A stretch of 64,000 nucleotides of DNA, from assembly GCF_007066085.1 (NCBI RefSeq), contig NZ_CP041405.1, positions 5,403,001-5,467,000 on the forward strand, in the 5' to 3' direction. A program made the translations under genes and the position numbers. The notes below the pieces were generated by a model. It saw only the letters and a program-made list of their open reading frames with translations, was not told the DNA's origin and did not search any database. Positions 45,355 through 55,224 of this stretch are shown here, one piece after another; the stretch's first letter is position 1; each line of letters opens with the position of its first letter. Source of the DNA: Paenibacillus thiaminolyticus. GTDB taxonomy: Bacteria; Bacillota; Bacilli; Paenibacillales; Paenibacillaceae.

Positions 45355-47319
45355 GTGTATGAGGAAGCATATGGCTTAAGATTTGATATTTATGAACGTG
45401 TTCATTTATCCGACGAATGTGTCGGTATCGACCAATTGGAAGAGGTTGAACTGACGCCCCATATTCAGGTGATCCCGGCCGGAGACCAAGTAACGGTGCG
45501 GGGCAGCCTGCTGTTGGCAGGCGTCTATCAGGGAGATGACGAAGGCCGGGGCAGCCAGACGCTGGAGCATTGGATTCCGGTGGAGATTACGCTGCCGCTC
45601 AACCGGATTCGAAGCTTGGAGGATATTTCGGTCGACATTGAGCATTTCGATGTCGATCTGTTGTCTGCCCGCTCTCTTAACATTACGGGCATTTTGTCGC
45701 TTAAGGGCATTGCGATGGAGCCGGCCGAACCGTCCAACTGGGAGCCGGAGCAATTCACTGTCGTCCATCAGGCGGAGGAGGAGCGCGGATCGGATGAACC
45801 GGAATGGCTTCGGGATTATGGAGAAGCAGCGGCACGGCCCCCGAGCCCGGAGGCGCTTGATGCCGTGGCCCGGATCCGTTCCTTGGCCGACGGCGACGAG
45901 CGGCGCGAAGAAGAATGGCAAGCTGTCCCCGAACCGGAGGCCGATCTTGTTCGCGAGCGCGAGAAGACGTATTCCGAATATCTTGATAAGATAGAAAAAT
46001 CGAAGAAGGCTGCGGCGGCGGAAGCGGAAGAGTCCGAACCGGAGAAGGACCCGGACCGGACCGAGCTCACCTGGAATCACGCACCATGGGCCTCTCCAAG
46101 CGTACAAGATTCGCCGCCAGCCGCACCGAAGGCCGTGGCCGAAGCGGAGGCATTGGCTCCTGAGAGCGACCAGCAGGGTGAGCCCGAGGACCGTGGGCTG
46201 GACGAGGAGGAAGCCGCTGAGCAGGAAGCGAAGGAGAAGTTGGCTGAAGCGTCTGCAGGGCATATCGAGGAGAAGCCGGCTGAAGCGTCTGCAGGGCATA
46301 CCGAGGAGAAGCCGGTCGAAGTGTCTGTAGGCCGAACCGAGGAGAAGCCGGCAGAAGTGTCTGCAGGGCATACCGTGGAGAAGCCAGCCGAAGCGTCTGC
46401 AGGTCGAACCGGTGAGAAGCCGGTCGAAGTGTCTGTAGGCCGAACCGAGGAGAAGCCGGCAGAAGTGTCTGCAGGGCATACCGAGGAGAAGCCAGCCGAA
46501 GCGTCTGCAGGGCATACCGAGGAGAAGCCGGTCGAAGTGTCTGTAGGCCGAACCGAGGAGAAGCCGGCAGAAGTGTCTGCAGGTCGAACCGGAGAGAAGC
46601 CGGCCGAAGCGTCAGCAGGTCGAACCGAGGAGAAGCCAGCGAAGTGGAAAATGCCGCAGCCCCAGAGTTGGGCCGCCTCAGCTCCAGCGCCAGAGCGGGA
46701 GCCTGCGCCCGCGCCGGAGCCTGCAATCGAGGTGCAGGCGGAGCCCCGGGCGGAAGAGAAGCCGGCTGAAGTACCTGCATCAGTGGCCTCTACTACGGTA
46801 GCCACCACCACTGAAGCCACTGTCGCCGAAGCCTCCGTCGCGGAGTCGGGCGGAGCCGATGCGGGACTGGAGGCCGAGCCGGCTGAGGATGCCGCAGCGG
46901 CCGCTGCAGGCGCTGCGGACGCCAAGCCGGAGATGAAGATTGCAATCAACAGCTCCAAGCCGGCAGACGCGCCGGCCGCGAGCGGAGTCGGCCTCAGCTC
47001 TCTGCTGCAATCAAGCCGGCAGACGAAGGAGCGGGAGCAGCGGGAAGCCGAGACAAAGCAGGCCGAGGAAGAAGCCGCGCTCGAAGCGGCTAAAGTGACG
47101 ACCGGCGACGACGTCAAGTGGCAGTCCCTGTTCCTGCAGCGGGTGAACGAAGAGCAAGGCTTCAAAAAAGTTCGCCTGTGCATCGTGCAGCGCGAGGAGA
47201 CGCTAGATACGATCGCGGATCGCTATCAGATGAATACGAATGAAATCGTGCTGTATAACCGCCTGTCCGATCAGAACATTACGGAAGGCCAGGTGCTGTA
47301 TATTCCGGTCACCTCCTGA
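45355..47319 (+). CDS. spoVID: SpoVID-like spore coat morphogenetic protein
   Basis: A 654-residue protein. The N-terminal domain opens LRFDIYERVHLSDECVG and continues EEVELTPHIQVIPAGD, the typical SpoVID start. The last 50 residues are a LysM domain (REETLDTIADRYQMNTNEIV, VLYIP), used to hold coat to the forespore surface. Between lies an acidic, disordered Ala/Glu/Pro region with eleven 12-residue repeats. GGAGGAGGAG sets the GTG start at 45355; the frame opens earlier, without support. Its position between hemL and valS matches B. subtilis. SpoVID recruits coat proteins to encase the spore. Confidence 0.88.
   Translation: MYEEAYGLRFDIYERVHLSDECVGIDQLEEVELTPHIQVIPAGDQVTVRGSLLLAGVYQGDDEGRGSQTLEHWIPVEITLPLNRIRSLEDISVDIEHFDVDLLSARSLNITGILSLKGIAMEPAEPSNWEPEQFTVVHQAEEERGSDEPEWLRDYGEAAARPPSPEALDAVARIRSLADGDERREEEWQAVPEPEADLVREREKTYSEYLDKIEKSKKAAAAEAEESEPEKDPDRTELTWNHAPWASPSVQDSPPAAPKAVAEAEALAPESDQQGEPEDRGLDEEEAAEQEAKEKLAEASAGHIEEKPAEASAGHTEEKPVEVSVGRTEEKPAEVSAGHTVEKPAEASAGRTGEKPVEVSVGRTEEKPAEVSAGHTEEKPAEASAGHTEEKPVEVSVGRTEEKPAEVSAGRTGEKPAEASAGRTEEKPAKWKMPQPQSWAASAPAPEREPAPAPEPAIEVQAEPRAEEKPAEVPASVASTTVATTTEATVAEASVAESGGADAGLEAEPAEDAAAAAAGAADAKPEMKIAINSSKPADAPAASGVGLSSLLQSSRQTKEREQREAETKQAEEEAALEAAKVTTGDDVKWQSLFLQRVNEEQGFKKVRLCIVQREETLDTIADRYQMNTNEIVLYNRLSDQNITEGQVLYIPVTS
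46234..46629 (+). repeat. Eleven in-frame 36-bp repeats inside spoVID
   Basis: Eleven units of 12 codons with the pattern EKPAEASAGHTE. Variants alternate (EKPVEVSVGRTE, EKPAEVSAGHTV, EKPAEASAGRTG). The DNA units are nearly identical, including a shared GAGAAGCCGG start, so copy number should vary between strains. Confidence 0.92.
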
Positions 47320-47332
47320 ACCGGGACACAAT

Positions 47333-47366
47333 AGACCCGTCTCGCGAATCTCGCGGACGGGTCTTG
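47333..47366. terminator. Hairpin after spoVID
   Basis: AGACCCGTC pairs with GACGGGTCT, with further CGCG pairing inside. It lies between convergent spoVID and the 54-residue gene and could serve both. Confidence 0.6.
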
Positions 47367-47404
47367 TATGTGGTATGCGCATGCTGGGAAGGTTTGCGGC
47401 GAAC

Positions 47405-47569
47405 TCAGTATACATCGAGCAAAAAGCCGAGATACACGAGGAACAGCGCGAACAACAAAAACACATCGAGCCCGGTTGGCAGAAGCAGCGTCCGGACAAA
47501 CTGCAGGCAGATGAGCGGAAAGATTACTCCTTTTACCGAATGTCGAATACGCCACCACCAACGTTCCAT
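47405..47569 (-). CDS. 54-residue membrane micro-protein
   Basis: On the minus strand, AGGAGGTGAT followed 5 bases later by ATG opens a 54-residue frame. It has a basic aromatic head (MERWWWRIRHSVKG) and two hydrophobic segments (VIFPLICLQFVRTLLL, VFLLFALFLVYLGFLLDVY). No family is recognised. The perfect ribosome site makes it a likely gene; nearness to spoVID hints at, but does not show, a sporulation link. Confidence 0.65.
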   Translation of the reverse strand: MERWWWRIRHSVKGVIFPLICLQFVRTLLLPTGLDVFLLFALFLVYLGFLLDVY

Positions 47570-47652
47570 GTGAGGATCACCTCCTATAGTACATGTTATG
47601 AGAGTGGAAAAACGGGATATGACTAATACAAAGAACGATTTCAAGCCGTCTA

Positions 47653-47681
47653 TTGACTCATCTGGAGAGCGAAGGTAAAAT
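47653..47681 (+). promoter_or_regulatory. Sigma-A promoter of the valS T-box leader
   Basis: TTGACT, 17 bases, TAAAAT, about 30 bases before the T-box stem I. Confidence 0.8.
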
Positions 47682-47721
47682 ATATCGTAAACATGTGGTT
47701 GTCAGCGCTTGGGCTGAAGCC

Positions 47722-48028
47722 ATGGAGTAAAGACGTCGAACAGGAAGAGTAAGCGTCAAGGCCCCTTACAGAGAGCAGAGCGATGAGGTGTAACGCCTGC
47801 AGGAGCGTCCCGCTGAAGTCACCTGGGAGTTGCCCGTTTGAACGCGTCACGGCAGTGTATGAGCCCGGTGCTCGGCATGTGCCCCGCGCGCTAGAAGGGG
47901 ACGGCCGCATCCGTTACATGCAGTGGAGTGCCGCCGCGTTCATGAGATGTTCATGAGACGCTTGGCGGAATTAAGGGTGGTACCACGGAAGTCGAACCTT
48001 TCGTCCTTTGCGGCGGAAGGTTTTTTTA
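47722..48028 (+). promoter_or_regulatory. T-box riboswitch (tRNA-Val sensing) upstream of valS
   Basis: A leader with the usual T-box parts. An AGTAAGC element and AGAGAGC lie in stem I. The specifier is a likely GTC codon (47818-47820) in the GAAGTCACC context. The invariant AAGGGTGGTACCACGG (47973-47988) and a terminator stem AACCTTTCG / CGGAAGGTT with seven T (47995-48027) follow. Uncharged tRNA-Val would stabilise the antiterminator and let valS be transcribed. Confidence 0.93.
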
Positions 48029-48052
48029 TTTGTCATAACGGAGGGAATGCTT

Positions 48053-50716
48053 ATGTCAGAGAATCAGGAACAGTTATCCATGCCGACCACATATGATCCG
48101 AAGGCGGCGGAACAGAAATGGTACGCCTATTGGCAGGAAGGCGAATATTTCAAAGCCGGGCGCCAGCCGGATGCCGAACCATTCACGATTGTGATCCCGC
48201 CGCCGAACGTAACCGGGATGCTGCATATCGGGCATGCGCTCGATTTTACTCTGCAGGACATCATTATCCGCTCCAAGCGGATGCAGGGCTATGATGCCCT
48301 CTGGCTGCCTGGTTCGGACCATGCCGGTATCGCGACGCAGACGAAGGTGGAGCAGAAGCTGCGGGAAGAAGGGCTCACTCGCTACGATCTGGGCCGCGAG
48401 AAATTTCTGGAGCGAGTATGGGAGTGGAAAGGCATCTATGCCGAGACGATTCGCGAGCAGTGGGCGAAGATGGGCTTCTCGCTCGACTATTCCCGCGAGC
48501 GCTTCACGCTCGATGAAGGGCTGTCCCGCGCGGTTCGGGAAGTATTCGTCAAGCTGTACGAGAAAGGGCTCATTTATCGCGGCAAATACATCATTAACTG
48601 GGATCCGGCAGCCCGCACAGCGCTGTCCGATATCGAAGTCGAATATAAGGAAGTGCAGGGTCACCTCTATCATCTGGAGTACCCGCTGAAGGACGGCAGC
48701 GGCTCGATCACGGTCGCGACGACCCGGCCGGAGACGATGCTTGGCGACACCGCAGTAGCCGTTCATCCGGAGGACGAGCGTTACAAGCACATGATTGGCA
48801 AGATGCTGGTACTGCCGATAGTCGGCCGGGAGATCCCGATTATCGCAGACGACTACGTTGACAAGGAATTCGGCAGCGGCGCCGTGAAGATTACGCCGGC
48901 GCATGACCCGAATGACTTCGAGATGGGGCTGCGCCACGATCTGCCGCAGATCAATGTCATGGAAGAGAGCGGTACGATGAACGAAGCGGCCGGCTCCTAC
49001 CAAGGGCTGGATCGCGCGGAGTGCCGCAAGCAGATTGTCAAGGATCTGCAAGCGCAAGGCGTACTCATCAAGATTGAGGATCATGTTCATCAGGTCGGGC
49101 ACAGCGAGCGGTCGGGCGCGGTCGTCGAGCCGTATTTGTCGACGCAGTGGTTCGTCAAGATGAAGCCGCTGGCCGAAGCCGCTATCGAGGCGCAGAAGAA
49201 CGGCCAAGGTGTCCGCTTCGTTCCGGAGCGCTTCGAGAAGACCTATCTGCAGTGGATCGAAAATGTGCGCGACTGGTGCATTTCCCGCCAGCTCTGGTGG
49301 GGACACCGCATTCCGGCATGGTACTGCGAGGACTGCGGACATATGACGGTCGGACGCGAGGATGCCGCTTCCTGCTCTTCCTGCGGCAGCGCAAAGCTGA
49401 GACAGGACGAGGATGTGCTGGACACGTGGTTCAGCTCCGCCCTGTGGCCGTTCTCTACGCTTGGCTGGCCGGAACAGACGGACGATCTGAAGCGTTACTA
49501 TCCGACCAACGTGTTGGTGACCGGCTATGACATCATATATTTCTGGGTTGCCCGCATGATCTTCACCGCGCTTGAATTCACGGGCGAGATCCCGTTCAAG
49601 GATGTGCTCATGCACGGCTTGGTGCGCGATGCCGACGGGCGCAAAATGTCGAAGTCGCTCGGCAACGGCGTCGATCCGCTCGAAGTTATCGAGAAATACG
49701 GCGCGGATGCGATGCGTTTCATGATCTCGACGAGCAGCACGCCGGGACAGGATCTGCGCTTCCGTTGGGAACGGGTGGAGCAGGCCCGCAATTTCGCGAA
49801 CAAGATCTGGAATGCGTCCCGCTTCGCCTTGATGAACCTGGAAGGGTTCACTTATGAAGACATTGATCTGTCCGGCAAGCTCGGCACAGCGGATCGCTGG
49901 ATTCTGCACCGTCTGAACGAGACGGCCCGCGACATTACGCGTCTCATGGACGCCTATGAATTCGGGGAGACCGGCCGCGTCCTGTACAATTTCATCTGGG
50001 ACGATCTGTGCGACTGGTATATCGAATTCGCCAAGCTCAGCCTGTATAACGGGGATGCGGCGGCCAAGAAGACGACACAATCGGTGCTTGCCTACGTTCT
50101 CGATCGGACGCTGCGCATGATTCATCCGTTCATGCCATTCATCTCCGAGGAGATCTGGCAGCATCTGCCGCATCAGGGCGACTCGATTACGCTGGCGGCC
50201 TGGCCGGAATACGACGCCGCCTTCGAAGCGCCGGATGCCGTGGGCGAGATGTCGCTACTTATGGATATGATCCGGGCAGTGCGGAATATTCGGGCGGAAG
50301 TGAACGTGCCGATGAGCAAAAAGATTGAGCTGCTCGTCAAGCCGGCGAATGCGGAGTATGACCGGAATATCAACAACAATATCGAGTACGTGGAACGCTT
50401 CTGCGGCACTTCCAAGCTGTCCGTCGACCTGAATGCGTCCGCCCCGGGCAAGGCGATGACTGCCGTCGTGACGGGAGCCGAACTGTACCTTCCGCTGGCG
50501 GGCCTCATCGACATCGAGCAAGAGATCGCCCGGCTGGAGAAAGAGGCCGAGCATCTGAACAAGGAAGTGGAACGCGTCGAGAAGAAGCTGTCCAACGAGG
50601 GCTTCATGGCGAAGGCGCCAGAGAAGGTCGTGGCGGAAGAACGCGCGAAGCTGCAGGATTACAGCGGCAAGCGTGACAAGGTGATGGCGCGCATTGCGGA
50701 ATTGAGAGAAGTGTAA
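48053..50716 (+). CDS. valS: Valyl-tRNA synthetase
   Basis: An 887-residue class I synthetase. HIGH motif [15 protein letters not shown], an editing domain ([17 protein letters not shown]), KMSKS motif [11 protein letters not shown], a helical anticodon-binding domain, and the ValS C-terminal coiled coil ([19 protein letters not shown]). A CEDCGH...CSSCGS zinc site is inserted near residue 425. ATG 48053 follows GGAGGG at the right distance. It is controlled by the T-box upstream. Confidence 0.97.
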   Translation: MSENQEQLSMPTTYDPKAAEQKWYAYWQEGEYFKAGRQPDAEPFTIVIPPPNVTGMLHIGHALDFTLQDIIIRSKRMQGYDALWLPGSDHAGIATQTKVEQKLREEGLTRYDLGREKFLERVWEWKGIYAETIREQWAKMGFSLDYSRERFTLDEGLSRAVREVFVKLYEKGLIYRGKYIINWDPAARTALSDIEVEYKEVQGHLYHLEYPLKDGSGSITVATTRPETMLGDTAVAVHPEDERYKHMIGKMLVLPIVGREIPIIADDYVDKEFGSGAVKITPAHDPNDFEMGLRHDLPQINVMEESGTMNEAAGSYQGLDRAECRKQIVKDLQAQGVLIKIEDHVHQVGHSERSGAVVEPYLSTQWFVKMKPLAEAAIEAQKNGQGVRFVPERFEKTYLQWIENVRDWCISRQLWWGHRIPAWYCEDCGHMTVGREDAASCSSCGSAKLRQDEDVLDTWFSSALWPFSTLGWPEQTDDLKRYYPTNVLVTGYDIIYFWVARMIFTALEFTGEIPFKDVLMHGLVRDADGRKMSKSLGNGVDPLEVIEKYGADAMRFMISTSSTPGQDLRFRWERVEQARNFANKIWNASRFALMNLEGFTYEDIDLSGKLGTADRWILHRLNETARDITRLMDAYEFGETGRVLYNFIWDDLCDWYIEFAKLSLYNGDAAAKKTTQSVLAYVLDRTLRMIHPFMPFISEEIWQHLPHQGDSITLAAWPEYDAAFEAPDAVGEMSLLMDMIRAVRNIRAEVNVPMSKKIELLVKPANAEYDRNINNNIEYVERFCGTSKLSVDLNASAPGKAMTAVVTGAELYLPLAGLIDIEQEIARLEKEAEHLNKEVERVEKKLSNEGFMAKAPEKVVAEERAKLQDYSGKRDKVMARIAELREV

Positions 50717-50732
50717 TCGACACTGCCATTGA

Positions 50733-50776
50733 ACGGCCGAACCGGTGGGGATCCGTCTCCATGTCGGTTCGGCCGT
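50733..50776. repeat. Inverted repeat between valS and folC
   Basis: A perfect 11-bp stem ACGGCCGAACC / GGTTCGGCCGT encloses 22 bases. There is no T tract, so it may be a processing or stability element rather than a terminator. It covers the upstream opening of the folC frame, which supports the later folC start. Confidence 0.6.
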
Positions 50777-50807
50777 CGATGAGTTCATAGGTAAGGATGA
50801 ATTGCTT

Positions 50808-52193
50808 ATGTCGGACAACCAACGAACGAACCTGCCTGCTGCCACGGACTCCTTTGCAACGGCGGAAGCTGCGATTGATTGGATCAATTCTTTGATTCCT
50901 TTTGGCATTCGTCCCGGATTGGAGCGGGTCGAGCTCATGATGGAGAAGCTCGGCCATCCGCATCGCCGCCTGAAGTTCATACATGTGGCCGGTACGAACG
51001 GCAAAGGCTCCACCTGCGCGCTGCTGACCAGCGTGCTGATGGCCAACGGCTACGATGTCGGCACCTTCACTTCGCCGTACATTGAGAAATTTACGAACCG
51101 TTTCAAATACAATAATGAAGATATTCCGGAGGAGACGCTGCTCCGCTTGGCCAATGAATTGAAGCCTCTGGTGGACGAGATCGCGGCGACGCCGCTCGGC
51201 TCGCCCACGATGTTCGAGGTATCGACGGTGCTGGCGATTTGCTACTATGCGAAGGTGGCATATCCCGACGTTGTCGTCCTGGAGACCGGATTGGGCGGCC
51301 GGCTTGACGTTACCAATATCGTGACGCCTATCGTATCGGTTATTACGAATATCGGGCATGATCATATGGATATTTTGGGCGACACGATCGGGCAGGTGGC
51401 GGCGGAGAAGGCTGGCATTATCAAGCCTGGCGTGCCGATTGTCAGCACGGTGGAACAGCCGGAGGCGATCGAGGTTATCCGCCGTACGGCAGGGGAACGG
51501 CGCTCTACGCTCTACTTGATGGGCGAGCAATTCCGCTTCGAGGGGCTACATTCCGAGGAGAACGAGCAAACCTTCCATTTCCGCGGTCCGTTCCGTGAGC
51601 TGGAGAACTTGGCGATTACGCTGAACGGCGCGCATCAGATGAAGAATGCCGCCGCGGCGCTAATGGCACTCGAGGTGCTGAGACAATATATGGCCTTCCG
51701 GGTAGATGACGAGGAGCTCCGGGCGGGCCTGCGCAGCGCGGCCTGGCCGGGAAGACTGGAGATGGTAAGCGAACATCCCCGCATCCTGCTGGACGGAGCT
51801 CATAATCCGGAAGGGGCGGAGACGCTCGCTCAGGCGCTGCGCGATACGTACCGTTACAAGCGGCTGCATGTGATGATGGGGATGCTGTCCACCAAGAATC
51901 ATCATGATGTCCTGCGTCATATACTTCCTTTAGCGGATACTCTTATTTTTACGGAACCTGATTTCCGCAAGAAGATGAGTGCGGAGAACTTGAGTCATAT
52001 TGCAGAAGAATTGCTGGCTACAGCCTCGCGCCGCCCACAGATTGCAGTAGAGCCGAGCTGGCGCGAGTCCCTAGAACGGCTCAAGGCGATGACCGAACCA
52101 GGCGATCTGGCGGTGGTCACCGGCACATTATATCTGATTGCGGACGTTCGCTCGTACGTTTTGCATCGGACCGAATCGGAAAAAGGTTGGTGA
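50808..52193 (+). CDS. folC: Bifunctional folylpolyglutamate synthase / dihydrofolate synthase
   Basis: A 461-residue Mur-ligase-family enzyme that makes dihydrofolate and adds glutamate tails to folates. HVAGTNGKGSTCALLTSVL holds the ATP loop, FTSPYIEKFTNR follows, and ETGLGGRLDVTN and LDGAHNPEGAE are folate-enzyme marks. ATG 50808 is preceded by TAAGGATG. It follows valS as in B. subtilis; the next gene, murC, starts 7 bases after its stop. Confidence 0.94.
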   Translation: MSDNQRTNLPAATDSFATAEAAIDWINSLIPFGIRPGLERVELMMEKLGHPHRRLKFIHVAGTNGKGSTCALLTSVLMANGYDVGTFTSPYIEKFTNRFKYNNEDIPEETLLRLANELKPLVDEIAATPLGSPTMFEVSTVLAICYYAKVAYPDVVVLETGLGGRLDVTNIVTPIVSVITNIGHDHMDILGDTIGQVAAEKAGIIKPGVPIVSTVEQPEAIEVIRRTAGERRSTLYLMGEQFRFEGLHSEENEQTFHFRGPFRELENLAITLNGAHQMKNAAAALMALEVLRQYMAFRVDDEELRAGLRSAAWPGRLEMVSEHPRILLDGAHNPEGAETLAQALRDTYRYKRLHVMMGMLSTKNHHDVLRHILPLADTLIFTEPDFRKKMSAENLSHIAEELLATASRRPQIAVEPSWRESLERLKAMTEPGDLAVVTGTLYLIADVRSYVLHRTESEKGW

Positions 52194-52199
52194 GTTCGT

Positions 52200-53576
52200 G
52201 TGAAGACGACGGAACATATTCATTTTATCGGCATCGGGGGCTATGGGATGAGCGCCATCGCCCGCGTCATGCTGCAAATGGGATACACCGTCTCCGGGTC
52301 CGACGTCGCCGCATCCGAGGCGACGGCGAAGCTGCAGGCGGAAGGAGCGACGGTACATATCGGGCATGATGCCGGATATGTCGGAGATGCCGGCATTGCC
52401 GTATACTCTACGGCTTGCCCTGTTGATAATGTGGAGCGGATCGCGGCGGAGCGGCGGGGCATTCCCGTTCTGCATCGCTCCCAGATGCTGGCGAAGCTGC
52501 TGAATGCGAAGAAGGGCGTGGCGGTTGCCGGGGCGCACGGCAAGACGACGACATCGTCGATGATTGCGTTCGTGCTGGAGCGCTGCGGCGCCGATCCGAC
52601 TTATATTATCGGGGGAGAGGTGACGAACCTGGGCACGAACGCCCGGGCGGGCAGCGGCGAATTCGTCGTAGCCGAAGCCGATGAAAGCGATGGCTCGTTC
52701 CTCGCTTACCATCCTTATATTCCCGTGATTACGAATATTGAAGCCGATCATTTGGAGAACTATGATGGAGATTTCGAGCGGCTCAAAGCGGCATATGTCC
52801 AATTCCTGTCCCAGCGCAGTCCGAACGGGATCGCCGTCCTGTGCGCCGATGATCCGATCTTGCGGAGCATGGCTCCGCGGCTTGGTCAAGGGGTGGTCAC
52901 CTATGGGATCGATGAGGCTGCCGATTATATGGCGGACGATATCCAAGCTGAGGGTCGCGGCATGACGTTCCGGATGCGCCATCACGGCAATACGCTGGGC
53001 AGCGTGCGGCTGTCCATACCGGGCCGGTATAATGTGCTGAACGCGATGGCTACGCTGATCGTCGCAATGCAGGCGGGCGTCTCCTTCGAAAGTGCCGCCG
53101 AAGCGATCACCGACTTCATCGGCGCGAAGCGCCGCTTTCAAGTTGTCGGGGAAGAGGGCGGTATTCTGGTCGTCGATGATTATGCTCATCATCCGACAGA
53201 GATTGCAGCGACCCTGACGGCGGCCAAGGCGACCGGGCGCCGGCTCGTGGCTGTATTTCAGCCGCAGCGCTATTCGCGGACTTATTTCCTGTTCGAGCAG
53301 TTCAGCCGCGCCTTCACGGAGGCGGATGAACTGATTGTGACCGATATTTATTCGCCAGCAGGAGAGAAGCCGATTGAAGGCATTACGGCGGCCGCGCTCG
53401 TGAACCGCATTCGGGAGAACAGCAACGGCCAGGCGCAATATATCGCCAGCAAGGACGATGCGCTGGAGCGGCTGAAGGCGCTCGTGCAGCCGGGGGATTT
53501 GGTGCTGACGATGGGCGCGGGCGATATATGGAAGACCGCGTACGCGCTAAAAACTTTGTTGCAGACGAAGGCATAA
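52200..53576 (+). CDS. murC: UDP-N-acetylmuramate-L-alanine ligase
   Basis: A 458-residue Mur ligase adding L-alanine to UDP-MurNAc, the first peptide step of peptidoglycan precursors. The N-terminal nucleotide-binding part has IGIGGYGMSAIARVML. ATP loop GAHGKTTTSSMIAF, then YIIGGEV, NIEADHLENY and DDYAHHPTEI follow. It begins at GTG closely behind folC. In B. subtilis this slot holds comC and murC lies elsewhere, so this is a lineage-specific arrangement. A terminator follows. Confidence 0.96.
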   Translation: MKTTEHIHFIGIGGYGMSAIARVMLQMGYTVSGSDVAASEATAKLQAEGATVHIGHDAGYVGDAGIAVYSTACPVDNVERIAAERRGIPVLHRSQMLAKLLNAKKGVAVAGAHGKTTTSSMIAFVLERCGADPTYIIGGEVTNLGTNARAGSGEFVVAEADESDGSFLAYHPYIPVITNIEADHLENYDGDFERLKAAYVQFLSQRSPNGIAVLCADDPILRSMAPRLGQGVVTYGIDEAADYMADDIQAEGRGMTFRMRHHGNTLGSVRLSIPGRYNVLNAMATLIVAMQAGVSFESAAEAITDFIGAKRRFQVVGEEGGILVVDDYAHHPTEIAATLTAAKATGRRLVAVFQPQRYSRTYFLFEQFSRAFTEADELIVTDIYSPAGEKPIEGITAAALVNRIRENSNGQAQYIASKDDALERLKALVQPGDLVLTMGAGDIWKTAYALKTLLQTKA

Positions 53577-53588
53577 CCGATTAGCGAG

Positions 53589-53620
53589 AAGACCATTCCA
53601 ATAGCGGAATGGTCTTTTGG
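53589..53620 (+). terminator. Rho-independent terminator of murC
   Basis: The perfect 11-bp stem AAGACCATTCC / GGAATGGTCTT is followed by TT. Confidence 0.8.
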
Positions 53621-53821
53621 CATTTCATATCGAGGATAGATTACGCCAAATCCCCCTTTCCGATGTTCTATCGTATGTTTTTCCCCCTTGATAGGGAGCA
53701 CCTCGTCGAATCTAGCATGCGATATGCCTTTTTTCATTTTCATAGACAGAGAAGGTTCTAATGCCAAGGACTCTATCATAGATTTCATAGTAAAGAAGAG
53801 GACAAGGTGAGGTGGAGCAGG

Positions 53822-55150
53822 ATGAATCGTACGCACAGCAAAATGACATTCCGGTTCGGCGATTCCGGAACGACAGCCGGACGGGAGCAGAATGAGCAGA
53901 ACGAGCGGGACGGACGGAGACAGTCGGACCTTGAGCAGACGGGCTATGCCATAGATACGATTGCCGAAGTGGAAGGGGCGCTGCCAGACGGTCCGGAAGT
54001 CGAAGAAGCAGCGGAAACGCACGGGCACCCGCATCCGGTACGGGAGGATGAGCCTGCAATCCTGGGTGGCGGGGACGAGGACGAGATACACCGAATTGAG
54101 AGCTTCATCCGGGAGTCGGACAAACAGTCCGCCCAGCGCTATCCGCTTCCGGTCTCTATCGCCGATCCGGCGGGCGAACCGATGAGCGAGCAAGGGGAGT
54201 GGGCGTGGAATGGGGTGCATACCCGTACCCGCAAGCCGTCGCTGTGGAAGGTAATCGCTTCCGTGGCCGGGGCGCTGGCGACGGGAGCGGTGTTCGGCTT
54301 CATCGCGCTCTCTCTGTTCAAGGGGGAAGTGAGGCTGCCCGATCCGACGGCGGGGCTGCCGAATCTATCCGGGCAAGCGGAGCAGACGTCGGATGGCGGG
54401 AAAGTGGTTCAGACCGCCTCGGATAAGCAACCGGCGGACTCTGCTGCCATTCCGGCCACCGCCCAGCCAACTGGCAAGGGGGACAAGTCGGAAGCGGCTT
54501 GGCAAGCGACAGGCGTCTACGTCACCGACGTGAACATTCCGGAGAAGACGTTCTATATGCTTCAATATGGAGTCTTCGACAAGCCGGAGGGAGCTAAGAC
54601 GGCGATAGGCGAGCTGCGGGACAAGGGAATGGCGGCGATGGAGGAGCAGGCGGGACAGCATCGCGTCTACGCGGCTATCGCTTCCGCGCGCGAGGATGCG
54701 ATGAGCTTGAGCCAGCTGCTGAAGAACCGGCAGATCGACATGTACGTCCGGGAGATGAGCCGGCCGGCCTTGACGCAGCTCGCCTTCCAGGGGAATGCCG
54801 CTGATGTGGAGCAGTTCATGGAAGACAGCGACGCTGTCATCAGCTGGCTAACGGCGCAATCGGTTGCCCATCTGGAAGGAACCGAATCCGCCGCCTTCGC
54901 AGTGGAAGACACCGAGCAGCTGCGGAAGCAGCATCTGCAGTGGACCCAGCACATGAGCAAGGTGCAGAAGGGTCAGCCGAAGCAGTCGGCCGATGCCTGG
55001 ACGAAGCTCGTGCAAGCGATGAACACGGCGATTAGCGCCGTCAATGAATACAATAAGCAGCCGTCCGCCTCGCATCTGTGGAGCATTCAGCAAGCGGTGA
55101 TGCAGTATCTGTCTGCGGAACGCTCTTGGCTGGATACGATGAAGGCGTAG
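53822..55150 (+). CDS. spoIIB: SpoIIB-like SPOR-domain membrane protein
   Basis: A 442-residue bitopic protein. About 140 acidic cytoplasmic residues precede one membrane helix (VIASVAGALATGAVFGFIAL). A linker and an extracytoplasmic SPOR domain follow (TFYMLQYGVFDKPEGAKTAI to MYVREM), which binds denuded septal peptidoglycan. A helical tail follows. In B. subtilis SpoIIB lies in this slot (before maf), has the same layout, and speeds septal wall thinning during engulfment. The name rests on architecture plus position. GTG at 53807 is an alternative start. A terminator follows. Confidence 0.75.
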   Translation: MNRTHSKMTFRFGDSGTTAGREQNEQNERDGRRQSDLEQTGYAIDTIAEVEGALPDGPEVEEAAETHGHPHPVREDEPAILGGGDEDEIHRIESFIRESDKQSAQRYPLPVSIADPAGEPMSEQGEWAWNGVHTRTRKPSLWKVIASVAGALATGAVFGFIALSLFKGEVRLPDPTAGLPNLSGQAEQTSDGGKVVQTASDKQPADSAAIPATAQPTGKGDKSEAAWQATGVYVTDVNIPEKTFYMLQYGVFDKPEGAKTAIGELRDKGMAAMEEQAGQHRVYAAIASAREDAMSLSQLLKNRQIDMYVREMSRPALTQLAFQGNAADVEQFMEDSDAVISWLTAQSVAHLEGTESAAFAVEDTEQLRKQHLQWTQHMSKVQKGQPKQSADAWTKLVQAMNTAISAVNEYNKQPSASHLWSIQQAVMQYLSAERSWLDTMKA

Positions 55151-55172
55151 CCTCTTGAGGCGTACAGCAAGC

Positions 55173-55203
55173 AAGAAGCCGGCATCAGCCGGCTTCTTCT
55201 TTG
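55173..55203. terminator. Terminator between spoIIB and the aldo/keto reductase gene
   Basis: The perfect stem GAAGCCGGC / GCCGGCTTC with loop ATCA is followed by TTCTTTG, between convergent genes. Confidence 0.88.
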
Positions 55204-55224
55204 TACAGGAGGGGCGTTAGGGGA

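Noticed and set aside
46067..47183. Long minus-strand frames opposite the spoVID repeats
   Set aside because: They are shadows caused by the 36-bp repeat and high GC; spoVID on the plus strand has domain evidence.
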